Assembly (NCBI GenBank): GCA_902806015.1
Contig: CADCUZ010000104.1
Location: forward strand, 1-31,129
Reading direction: 5' to 3'
Length of the DNA stretch: 31,129 nt
Source of the DNA: an uncultured Rubrobacteraceae bacterium
GTDB lineage: Bacteria > Actinomycetota > Rubrobacteria > Rubrobacterales > Rubrobacteraceae
Positions 7,713 through 15,719 of the stretch are shown piece after piece (the first letter of the stretch is position 1; each line of letters starts with the position of its first letter). The position numbers were made by a program, and so were the translations under genes. A model generated the notes under the pieces. That model was not told where the DNA came from and made no database searches. It saw only the letters and a list, made by a program, of their open reading frames with translations.

Positions 7713-8068
7713 GTGGAAGGTGCCGTGGACCTCGGAGAGATCTCCACACGTGCCCGGGGGTCGGGGACGGTGTGGACGCAGCGGGAAGGACGGGACCCGA
7801 ACGCCAACCTGGTCCGTTTTTCTCAGGGGGAAGGCGTCGGGGAGCACGTCAACGGGGAGGTGGACGCCCTCTTCGTAGGTGTGTCGGGCTCGGGGGTCGT
7901 GGAGGTCGACGGCCGGGAACACGCGCTGGGGCCCGGGGTCCTTATCCTCGCCCCCAAGGAGTCCGACGGGCCTCCCGAAGCGCGTCCCGGGATTTTTCCT
8001 ACCTCACCGTGCACAAAAGACGGGGACCGGTGCGCCTTCGAGCCGGCGAAAGGGGGCCGAACGCGTGA
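7713..8068 (+). pseudogene. Frameshifted cupin-domain protein
   Basis: A GTG at 7713 follows GGGAGGAAGG. The frame encodes a small cupin: VRFSQGEGVGEHVN holds the first histidine motif, followed by EVDALFVGVSGSGVVEVDG and the second-motif turn GPGVLILAPK. Just after that the frame goes wrong, while the frame one base away continues naturally as GVRRASRSASRDFSYLTVHK and on to the stop at 8066-8068. Restoring one G in the short run near 7959-7962 (AAGG to AAGGG) gives a continuous cupin of about 118 aa. It closes the sugar operon, 41 bases after the amidohydrolase. It may have been a small sugar-binding or isomerase-type cupin. Either a real mutation or a sequencing error. Confidence 0.72.
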
Positions 8069-8102
8069 AGCGCCGACCGACTCTCGGGAAACCCTCAGAC
8101 GA

Positions 8103-8946
8103 TCACGGCCGCAGAAGCGGCGTTCGGGCCCGGTTCAGGGCCGCGGCGTGGTGGCGGATTTGGTTCTCCATGAAGGTGGAGATCATGTAGCAGGAGTGCT
8201 CCTAGCCCTCCCGGCGGTTGAGAGTCAACGGTTGCCCCGCCCCGGCGCGGGCTTCCTCCAGGGATTGCGGACGTAGCTGCTCCTCCAGAGACTGGTCGGC
8301 GAGGCCCTGGTCCACGAGTACATTCCGCCCGTCGGGGAAGGGACGGTCGCCTACCAGTTCACTCGCGTCGTTGGCCTTCCAGGTCTCCCTGTTCCCTCGA
8401 GGTAGCCGATGAAGGCCTTCTCGCCCCAGGGTACACGCGTGGGGGGCGAAGATAGAGGCCAAGGCCGAGACGGAGCGGAAGAGGTCCGGGTATCTCAGGG
8501 CGCAGACGAGCGCGCCGTGGCCGCCCATGGAGTGGCCGAAGACGCCGCGGGCGTCGAGGCAGGAAGTTCTCCTCGACGACGAACGGTAGTTCCAGCGTGA
8601 CGTAAGAGTACATCCTGTGGTGCCGGGACCAGGGCCCCTCGGTGGCGTCCACGTAGAAACCGTCCTCGCCGGGGACGTCAGCGGTGGGCGGGCCGGTGGC
8701 TGGCGCGACCAGCCTCAGGCCGTGTTCGGCGGCGAGGCGTTGGGCTCCGCCCTTGATCATAAGGGTCCCTTCCGGGGACGTCAGGCCGTCCAGGCAGTAG
8801 AGGACCGGCACGGGTCCCCCCGCGGCCCCGGGCGGAGTGTAGACGGCGAAGCGCGGTTCGCCGTCGCAGGTTTCGTAAGGGCGACCGTAGAAGCCGGTCT
8901 CTCCGCCGAAGCTGGCGCGCTCGCTTTGGGTCTCGATGATCGTCAT
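8103..8946 (-). pseudogene. fghA: Wrecked S-formylglutathione hydrolase
   Basis: The leftward locus spans 281 codons, the usual length of S-formylglutathione hydrolase (thioester to formate plus glutathione). The first part reads cleanly: FGGETGFY, then VPVLYCLDGLTSPE, LMIKGGAQRLAAEHGLRLV, GFYVDATEGPW, and MYSYVTLELP. After NFLP (near 8557) the frame shifts to GVFGHSMGGHGALVC, which carries the intact nucleophile serine. A second shift at the six-G run 8441-8446 moves it to RVPWGEKAFIGYLEG. A third near 8396 returns it to NRETWKANDASELV and VDQGLADQSLEEQL. An amber codon at 8202-8204 replaces the tyrosine of the expected GYDHSYY motif, before ISTFMENQIRHHAAAL. Three frameshifts plus one nonsense codon make a functional product very unlikely. 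It starts 4 bases after its partner dehydrogenase gene. Confidence 0.9.
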
Positions 8947-8950
8947 GCGG

Positions 8951-10060
<1,110 letters not shown>

Positions 10061-10180
10061 CTCTTTTCCTCCATAACCCGTTGCGGCCCAACACCTTAGC
10101 ACGGAGCGGGGCCGGCTTGGGGATGAGGGGCACACTACCCTAGCGCGGGGGCGGCCGTGGATCTATCGTGGAGCAGGAAG

Positions 10181-10192
10181 CGGTCCGGACCG
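10181..10192. promoter_or_regulatory. 12-bp perfect palindrome between divergent genes
   Basis: CGGTCCGGACCG is a perfect palindrome in the 165-base region between the leftward class III dehydrogenase and the rightward Rieske gene, 34 bases before the Rieske start. It could be an operator for either gene. In DNA this rich in G and C such palindromes also arise by chance, so support is weak. Confidence 0.25.
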
Positions 10193-10225
10193 ACGGACGC
10201 CGGGCATAACAGACGGGAGACACGG

Positions 10226-10600
10226 ATGGCCAAGGAGCGCACAGAGCACGTCGTGGGCTACCCCTCCGACTTCCCGGAGGGGGCCCACAAGGTCGTCAAA
10301 GCCGGGCGGCGCGAGGTCGGGGTCTTTAACATCGGTGGCAGGCTCTACGGCCTGCCGAACCTCTGCCCCCACCAGACGGGGCCGCTGTGCGCCGGCGGCA
10401 AGCCCACCACTGGGGCCCTCGTCTCACGCGAGGAGAACGACTGGAGGTTCGAGTGGGTGCACGAGGGGGAGGTCGTGGCCTGCCCCTGGCACGGCCTGGA
10501 GTACCACGTCCCGACGGGCCGGTGCCTCGCATACCCCAACGTGACCTTGCGCTCCTACGAGGTCGTTGTCGAGGACGGCCGGGTCAAGGTGCGGCTCTAG
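10226..10600 (+). CDS. Rieske [2Fe-2S] protein
   Basis: A 124-residue single-domain Rieske protein. Cluster ligands are C47 and H49 (LCPHQTG) and C86 and H89 (ACPWHG), with the usual GxLC segment after the first pair. The 36 residues between H49 and C86 are longer than in the shortest ferredoxin-type Rieske proteins. The insert is hydrophilic (SREENDWRFEW) and resembles a subgroup common in actinobacteria. There is no signal peptide or membrane anchor, so it is cytosolic. The ATG at 10226 follows GGGAGA. It is followed within 5 bases by a small protein and then by the UxaA-like dehydratase. It probably passes electrons to an oxygenase that is not in this window, or has an unknown partner. Confidence 0.9.
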   Translation: MAKERTEHVVGYPSDFPEGAHKVVKAGRREVGVFNIGGRLYGLPNLCPHQTGPLCAGGKPTTGALVSREENDWRFEWVHEGEVVACPWHGLEYHVPTGRCLAYPNVTLRSYEVVVEDGRVKVRL

Positions 10601-10604
10601 GGTT

Positions 10605-10841
10605 GTGCATCCCGACCCCCCGCCAGGCCCGCAAGTGGACGACACCCTGGCCGTTCGCGAGGAGGGGGACGCCTTCCTGGTGGTACGCAAGGAGGACCCG
10701 AAGGACTGGCTCGCGCGGTTCGACAAGGGCGGCGGTTTCCCCGCCCGCGCGTGGGCGGAGAACATGGTCGAGGTCTACAACCGGCGGCTAGCGGGGCCTG
10801 CCGACGGGCCACCGGGTACGCGTCCGGATGGACGAAGCTAG
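10605..10841 (+). CDS. Small hypothetical protein after the Rieske gene
   Basis: A GTG at 10605 begins 5 bases after the Rieske stop and gives 78 residues. The core (DDTLAVREEGDAFLVVRKED, then DWLARFDKGGGFPARAWAEN) is compact and charged, with a tryptophan-rich end. The tail after residue 60 is disordered and proline/glycine-rich. I do not recognise the family. Tight spacing suggests co-translation with the Rieske protein, so it may be a partner or part of the same complex (inference). The start codon is uncertain; a TTG at 10603 is in another frame. Confidence 0.55.
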   Translation: MHPDPPPGPQVDDTLAVREEGDAFLVVRKEDPKDWLARFDKGGGFPARAWAENMVEVYNRRLAGPADGPPGTRPDGRS

Positions 10842-10904
10842 GATAGACTAGGTGGGGGACCCGGTGCGTCCCGACGAGAGGCTACGGGAGGCGGTATTTC
10901 GATT

Positions 10905-13697
10905 ATGGGACGAATCCGGGACTTCGGTGAGGTTGGCAGGCTGCCCGCGGCCGGGGACAACGTGGCCATAGCTACCCGTCGGCTGGAGGGGGGAACCCGC
11001 CTCACTTATGGGGGCTCCGAGTTCGCGGTGCCGCACACCGTGCTCGAAGGCCACCGCTTCGCGGTCGAGGAGATCCCGGAGGGCGAGGACCTCCTCTCGT
11101 GGGGCCTGCCTTTCGGGCGGGCCACGAAAGACATCGCCCCGGGGGACTACGCGTGCAACGCGAAGATCCTGCGCGTCCTGCGCGAGCGCTTCGACATGCC
11201 CACCGGAGGACGCGTGGGCGAAGACCCAGAGGAAACCCCGGACCGGAGCGGGGGCTGCGTCCCGGGTGGCTACGGCAAGGCCGGCCTGAACCTGCCCGAA
11301 AGACCCAACTTCCGGGACGCCGAGCTCGAATCCTACGCCCTCGACGAAGGGGCCTTCCGGCCCGGGGAGCAGGTGCCCCTCTACGACGAGCCGCGTACGT
11401 TCACGGGCTACCGGCGCGGTGGGGGAAGGGGCGTCGGGACGCGCAACTACGTCGTGGTGCTCGGCGTCAACTCGCGGCTCACCGGCTTCGTGCGCGCGCT
11501 CGAGTGGGAGATGAACGGCGTGGCTGACGCCTACGAGAACGTGGACGGCATCGTCTGCGTCGCCCACACCGAAGGGGGAGAGGGACGGACGCCGAACAAC
11601 CTCGGGCTGCTGCTGCGCACCCTGAGCGGCTTCATGGTCAACCCCAACGTCGGGGCGGTGCTCGCCATCGACGGCGGCGTCGAGGGGGCCGTCGCGAACG
11701 GGAGCCTTCGTCGCTACGCCGAGGAGCACGGCTACCCGCTGGACGAAGTGCCCCACGAGTTCATGAGCCTGGAGGGGAGCTTCCGGGCGGACCTGGAGCG
11801 GGCAAAGTCTCAGGTCATGGGGTGGCTGGAGGACGTCAACGCGGCCCGGCGCACGGAGCAGCCGCTCTCCGGGTTGAAGATAGGGCTGCAGTGCGGCGGG
11901 TCCGACGCCTTCTCCGGCGTCTCGGCCAACCCGCTGGTGGGGTGGGTGTCGAAGGAGTTCGTCAGGAACGGCGGAGCGGCGAACCTGGCGGAGACGGACG
12001 AGCTTATAGGGGCCGAGCGCTACGTCCTGAAGAACGTGAAGGACGCCGAGACGGCAAGACGCTTCCTCGGGACGGTCGAGCGGTTCAAGGAGCGGGTCGG
12101 CTGGCACGGGCACACGGCGGAGGACAACCCTTCGGGCGGCAACAACTTCCGCGGCCTCTACAACATCTCCATAAAGTCCATCGGGGCAGCGAGGAAGAAG
12201 GACCCGGAGGTGCGGTTAGACCGCGTGATCGAGTACGCGGAGCCCATGCGCGGCGGCGGCTTCTACTTTATGGACAGCCCCGGCAACGACCTCGAGAGCG
12301 TGGCCGGTCAGGTAGCCTCGGGGGCGAACATGATCTTCTTCACCACGGGCAACGGCTCCATAACGAACTTCCCCTTCGTCCCGACTATAAAGGTCGTCAC
12401 CACCACGGGCCGCTACGACCTTCTCTCCAAAGACATGGACGTGAACGCCGGCGCCTACCTCGACGGCGTCCCGATGGACGAGCTCGGGGAGGAGATGTTC
12501 GGGCGCACCCTGCGGGCCGCCTCCGGCGAAAAAACGGTGGGGGAGCGAGCCGGCCACGCCCAGGTCTCCATCTGGCGCGATTGGAAGCAGACGGGCCCCG
12601 AGAACCTGGAAGGACTCGAGAACGCCCCCCAGCCGGACGGCAAGCCTCTGCCGGTGAAGGGCGACGCCCCGAACTTGGAGTTCTCCTTCGAGGCTATAAG
12701 GACGGGCCGGGGCGACGTTAGCGACCAGGTAGGGCTCGTGATGCCGACGAGCCTCTGCTCGGGCCAGATCGCGCGCCGCATAGCCAACCGCCTCAACGAG
12801 GGCGACGCCACCCGGGAGAAGGTGACCCGCTTCGTCGCCCTCCCGCACACGGAGGGCTGCGGCGTCTCGGCCGGCTCGGCTGAGGACATCTACTCCCGCA
12901 CCGTCCTCGGCCACCTGGCGAACCCGACCGTCCGGTTCGCCCTGCTCTTGGAGCACGGCTGCGAGAAGACCCACAACGACTACTTCGCGAACCGCCTCGC
13001 CGAACGCGGCCTCGATCCCGACCGTTTCGGCTGGGCGAGCGTCCAGCTGGACGGCGGCATCGAGAGCGTCGTCGAGAAGGTCGAAGGTTGGTTCTCGGAG
13101 ACCCTGGAAGCCTCCGAAGACCTCGAGTACGAGCGCGCCGGACCCGGCGCCCTGCGGCTCGGGCTCTACGCCTCCGGCCCCTTGCCGGACGCCGCGGCGC
13201 ACGCCCTGGCCCAGACGACGCTCGCCGTCGTCGGCGTCGGCGGCACGGTCGTCGTTCCCGAGACGGCGGCGTTGCTCGGCTCCGGGGCCTACCTCGACGC
13301 CGTTCTCGGCGAACATTCGGTGCGGAACACCCTATCTTACGGGCAGGCTTTCCAGAGGCCCGGTCTCCACGTTATGGAGGCGCCGACGGACCACTGGGTC
13401 GAGACGGCGACGGGGCTCGGGGCGACTGGGGTGGAGATCATGCTGGCGCACGTCTCCGGGCGGCCGTTGCAGGCGCACCGCATGATCCCGCTCGTCCAGG
13501 CCTCCTCCGACCCGGAGACCATCCGCAACCACACCGACGACCTCGACGTGGCCCTGGACGGAGACCCGGGCACCTGGCCGGGAGAGGCGCTTCGGACCGT
13601 CGCCGCCGTTGCCTCCCGCGAGTACACGCCTAAACTCTTCGGGGCCGGCAACACGGACTTCCAGTTCACGCGTGGGTTGCTCGGCGTCTCGATGTAG
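10905..13697 (+). CDS. UxaA-family sugar-acid dehydratase, long form (930 aa)
   Basis: A very long member of the altronate/galactarate dehydratase (UxaA/GarD) family. Residues 1-90 resemble the SAF domain (DNVAIATRRLEGG). From about residue 175 comes the central domain (GVGTRNYVVVLGVNSR). The C-terminal catalytic domain contains LKIGLQCGGSDAFSGVSANP, EDNPSGGNNFRGLYN, and MDSPGNDLESVAGQ. A further 300-residue segment starting near VMPTSLCSGQIARRIANRLN repeats the central-domain pattern, with LPHTEGCGVS and LLEHGCEKTHNDYF. In the first copy the matching place reads CVAHTEGGEGRTPNN, without the GCG cysteine. The family dehydrates aldonic or aldaric acids to 2-keto-3-deoxy acids, using iron in characterised members. 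The leftward operon next to it supplies enzymes for such products. Ordinary UxaA proteins are about 500 aa. Confidence 0.85.
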   Translation: MGRIRDFGEVGRLPAAGDNVAIATRRLEGGTRLTYGGSEFAVPHTVLEGHRFAVEEIPEGEDLLSWGLPFGRATKDIAPGDYACNAKILRVLRERFDMPTGGRVGEDPEETPDRSGGCVPGGYGKAGLNLPERPNFRDAELESYALDEGAFRPGEQVPLYDEPRTFTGYRRGGGRGVGTRNYVVVLGVNSRLTGFVRALEWEMNGVADAYENVDGIVCVAHTEGGEGRTPNNLGLLLRTLSGFMVNPNVGAVLAIDGGVEGAVANGSLRRYAEEHGYPLDEVPHEFMSLEGSFRADLERAKSQVMGWLEDVNAARRTEQPLSGLKIGLQCGGSDAFSGVSANPLVGWVSKEFVRNGGAANLAETDELIGAERYVLKNVKDAETARRFLGTVERFKERVGWHGHTAEDNPSGGNNFRGLYNISIKSIGAARKKDPEVRLDRVIEYAEPMRGGGFYFMDSPGNDLESVAGQVASGANMIFFTTGNGSITNFPFVPTIKVVTTTGRYDLLSKDMDVNAGAYLDGVPMDELGEEMFGRTLRAASGEKTVGERAGHAQVSIWRDWKQTGPENLEGLENAPQPDGKPLPVKGDAPNLEFSFEAIRTGRGDVSDQVGLVMPTSLCSGQIARRIANRLNEGDATREKVTRFVALPHTEGCGVSAGSAEDIYSRTVLGHLANPTVRFALLLEHGCEKTHNDYFANRLAERGLDPDRFGWASVQLDGGIESVVEKVEGWFSETLEASEDLEYERAGPGALRLGLYASGPLPDAAAHALAQTTLAVVGVGGTVVVPETAALLGSGAYLDAVLGEHSVRNTLSYGQAFQRPGLHVMEAPTDHWVETATGLGATGVEIMLAHVSGRPLQAHRMIPLVQASSDPETIRNHTDDLDVALDGDPGTWPGEALRTVAAVASREYTPKLFGAGNTDFQFTRGLLGVSM

Positions 13698-13997
13698 GGC
13701 TCGCAACCGCCGGCCGGTTTTCGGCCTATTCGTGCAAGCGTATGCTGCGCGAGGTCCGGGGCGCAATCAGCATCCCCGTGGTGGAAAGGACAGGCGCCCT
13801 CGCGCGCCGGAGAGGCGGAAGACGGAAGTTATCGAGAACCCGTTCTGCACTCCGAAGTCTTCCGACCCCTACGAGTTGTTTTCGCTGGGGACTTCGTGCC
13901 CGTAGAAGGCTACACGTTGCGGGATTGCAAGGTCGCGTACACGACGTTCGGGCCGTGGACTGGTCGGCAAGAGCAGAACGCTGACCGGCCGAAGCCT
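13698..13997. other. Convergent intergenic region with gene remnant
   Basis: This 300-base gap separates two genes that point at each other (UxaA-like and KduD). A short stem (GGCCG, loop GTTTT, CGGCC) at 13712-13726, 15 bases after the UxaA stop, could help end transcription but lacks a clear U-run. The rest is noncoding except for the acetyltransferase-like fragment listed separately. Confidence 0.35.
13828..13957 (+). pseudogene. N-terminal fragment of a homoserine-acetyltransferase-like alpha/beta hydrolase
   Basis: The first frame reads ENPFCTPKSSDPYELFSLG. One base away the text continues as GDFVPVEGYTLRDCKVAYTT, followed by FG. Together they match the opening of MetX-like alpha/beta hydrolases (YELFxLGDFxLEEGxTLxxxxxAYxTxG). 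The join at the G-run 13887-13890 requires one missing base. No start codon is left (GTT in place of ATG or GTG), and homology ends near 13957, with no trace of the catalytic domain. About 43 of roughly 350 residues remain. It has been cut off by the kduD end of the leftward operon, so it marks a deletion or insertion junction. Identification is from memory of the family's N-terminus. Confidence 0.5.
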
Positions 13998-14768
13998 CTA
14001 TCTTCCCAGCCAGCCTCCGTCCACGGGCAGCACCGAGCCGTGGATGAAGTCCCCCGCCGCCGAGGAGAGCAGCACCACCGCGCCCTTGAGGTCCTCGGGC
14101 TCGCCGTAGCGGCCCGCCGGGATGCGCACCAAAAGCGCCGTGCTGCGCTCCTCGTTTTCGCGGATGGCCCCAGTAAGCTCCGTGGTGTAGTAGCTCGGGG
14201 CCAGGGCGTTGACGTTTATGCCCAGCGGCGCCCACTCGTTTGAGAGCGCCCTTGTCAAGTTGGCGATGCCCGCCTTCGAGGCGGCGTAGGAGGGGACGGT
14301 TATGCCGCCCTCGTAGGAGAGAACGGAGGCGGTGTTCACGATCTTTCCCCCATCGCCCTGCTCAACGAACTGCCGCGCCGCCGCCTGGGAGAGGTAGAAG
14401 GCGGCGGAGAGGTTGACCTGGATGACGCTCTCCCAGTCCTCCTGCCCGAACTCCAGGGCCGCGTCCCGCCGGATGATGCCCGCGTTGTTCACCAGGATGT
14501 CCAGGCGACCCATCTCCGGGACGCAATGGGCCACGATCTCCGCCGCGCCCTCCGCTTTGGTCTCTAGGAGGTTCCTGTTCATGGAGTGGAAGCGCCGGCC
14601 TGTGGCGGTGACCCTCTCTTCGGTCTCCTCCATCGGAACGATGTCCAGGCCGACCACGTCCGCGCCGGCTTCGGCGAGGCCCAGGGCCATGCCCTGCCCC
14701 AGCCCGCGGGCCGCGCCGGTGACGAGGGCGACCTTGCCGTCGAGCTTGAGGGCTTCGAGGACGCCCAT
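13998..14768 (-). CDS. kduD: 2-dehydro-3-deoxy-D-gluconate 5-dehydrogenase (KduD)
   Basis: A 256-residue SDR enzyme that closely resembles KduD, which interconverts 2,5-diketo-3-deoxygluconate and 2-keto-3-deoxygluconate with NAD(H) in uronate breakdown. Motifs: TGAARGLG (residues 17-24), LDIVPM with the NAD-specifying aspartate, VNNAGIIRRDAALEF (characteristic of KduD), YAASK (catalytic, near 161-165), INVNALAPSYYTTELT, RIPAGRYGEPEDL and VDGGWLGR. The ATG at 14768 overlaps the stop of the preceding gene by one base (TAATG), so translation is coupled. It is the last gene of the leftward operon. The kdu partner KduI was not found here, although the cupin upstream could play a comparable part. 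Confidence 0.85.
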   Translation of the reverse strand: MGVLEALKLDGKVALVTGAARGLGQGMALGLAEAGADVVGLDIVPMEETEERVTATGRRFHSMNRNLLETKAEGAAEIVAHCVPEMGRLDILVNNAGIIRRDAALEFGQEDWESVIQVNLSAAFYLSQAAARQFVEQGDGGKIVNTASVLSYEGGITVPSYAASKAGIANLTRALSNEWAPLGINVNALAPSYYTTELTGAIRENEERSTALLVRIPAGRYGEPEDLKGAVVLLSSAAGDFIHGSVLPVDGGWLGR

Positions 14769-15253
14769 TAGAAGCGGAGCTCCACGGGTTCGATGCTATT
14801 TTCCTCGCAGAACCTCGTGTAGCGTTCGAGCTTGGAGAAGACGTCGTCCTGGTAGATAAGGTTGTCCGAATCGTCCAGGTACTGGACGGTTCCCTCCAGG
14901 ATGAAGAGGGTCTGCATCTCCTCGACGCCCTCGTCCACCACCAGCGTGTGGATGTCGCCGGGGGGTTCGTAGACGAGGGTTCCGGGCCTCGCGACCCAGT
15001 CCCGCTCCAGGTAGCGCCAGGAGCCCTTCACGCAGTAGCCCATCACCTGGCCGCCGGTGTGGCGGTGGCGGTTGACCCTGCCGGAGCCGGTCACCTTGAG
15101 CAGGTTGATCCAACGCCCAGTGGCGAGGTCGAAGCGTAAGGGTTTGAACCACACCCTCTCGCCCTGCGGAACCCAGGGGATCTCGTCCACGTTTATCGCC
15201 CTGTCCGGCAACGCCGAGTCCTCGGTGAACGCCTTCAGGCTCTCTTCGATCAT
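14768..15253 (-). CDS. Cupin, 2,4'-dihydroxyacetophenone dioxygenase-like
   Basis: A 161-residue cupin. The first metal motif NRHRHTGGQVMGYCVKGSWRY supplies two histidines and the conserved glycine turn. The second motif lies around YEPPGDIHTLVV. The WVPQGERVWFKPLRFDLATG opening and the C-terminal LYRLE-type tail match the 2,4'-dihydroxyacetophenone dioxygenase family, whose few studied members cleave a carbon-carbon bond next to a carbonyl. The ATG at 15253 follows AAGGAGGAG. In this sugar-acid operon an isomerase or dioxygenase on a keto-acid intermediate is more likely than an aromatic substrate (inference). Confidence 0.78.
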   Translation of the reverse strand: MIEESLKAFTEDSALPDRAINVDEIPWVPQGERVWFKPLRFDLATGRWINLLKVTGSGRVNRHRHTGGQVMGYCVKGSWRYLERDWVARPGTLVYEPPGDIHTLVVDEGVEEMQTLFILEGTVQYLDDSDNLIYQDDVFSKLERYTRFCEENSIEPVELRF

Positions 15254-15275
15254 CGTTGGTCTCCTCCTTTTGGGC

Positions 15276-15713
15276 TCATGCGCAGCGCGGCACCCGGGGG
15301 CCGCCTATCTTCTGGATCTCCCCGATAAGCCCCCGGTCGAGCGTGTTCGCGTTGCGCCAGTTGACCTCGACGAGGTTCCCCGCCGGGTCCCGCAGGTACA
15401 TTTGCACCGCCCCGTCGGGCAGCTCCCTGACGGTCGAGTAGTTGCCGTCCTCCACACGCGCTCCAGTCTCCCGGGTCTTCCTGAACGCGGCCCCGAAATC
15501 GTCGACGCCGAGGGCGAAGTGGTGGCCGACAGGCGCAGAGCCCTCGTCCTGGAAGGGGTGCAGTTTCAGGTCGCCGACCCGCGGCCAGCGTACGTGGCCG
15601 GTGAAGTCGGGGGCGGGGACCTCCTCCATCCCGAAGAAGTCCTCGTAGAACCGCACGGACTCCTCCAGGTCCCGGGCGCCGATGCTGACGTGGGTGAAGC
15701 CGGTAGCGCGCAT
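15276..15713 (-). CDS. VOC/glyoxalase-family protein
   Basis: A 145-residue vicinal-oxygen-chelate protein. FTHVSIGARDLEESVRFYED carries the first metal histidine (H8). VGHHFALGVDDFGAAF begins the second module with its histidine, and MYLRDPAGNLVEVNW contains the terminal metal-binding glutamate. Such small enzymes isomerise, dioxygenate or detoxify carbonyl compounds, so scavenging a reactive keto-aldehyde of this pathway is possible. The ATG at 15713 is 6 bases after the aldehyde dehydrogenase stop, with AGGGGG overlapping that stop, so the two are translated from one message. Confidence 0.82.
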   Translation of the reverse strand: MRATGFTHVSIGARDLEESVRFYEDFFGMEEVPAPDFTGHVRWPRVGDLKLHPFQDEGSAPVGHHFALGVDDFGAAFRKTRETGARVEDGNYSTVRELPDGAVQMYLRDPAGNLVEVNWRNANTLDRGLIGEIQKIGGPRVPRCA

Positions 15714-15719
15714 GGCCCC

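Noticed and set aside
8202..8204. Amber codons here and at 24567 read through as pyrrolysine
   Set aside because: Pyrrolysine genes are methylamine methyltransferases; these are a formylglutathione hydrolase with three frameshifts and a truncated FAD oxidase, and no pyl genes are visible.
6328..8276. Long open frames opposite or overlapping the amidohydrolase gene (over 350 codons)
   Set aside because: They are rich in Arg, Pro, His and Ala, have no domain, and arise from codon bias in GC-rich DNA. Only the 7713-7960 part of one frame is real, as the cupin start.
13711..13726. Rho-independent terminator after the UxaA gene
   Set aside because: The stem has only five base pairs and no U-run follows, so it is mentioned only as a weak hairpin.
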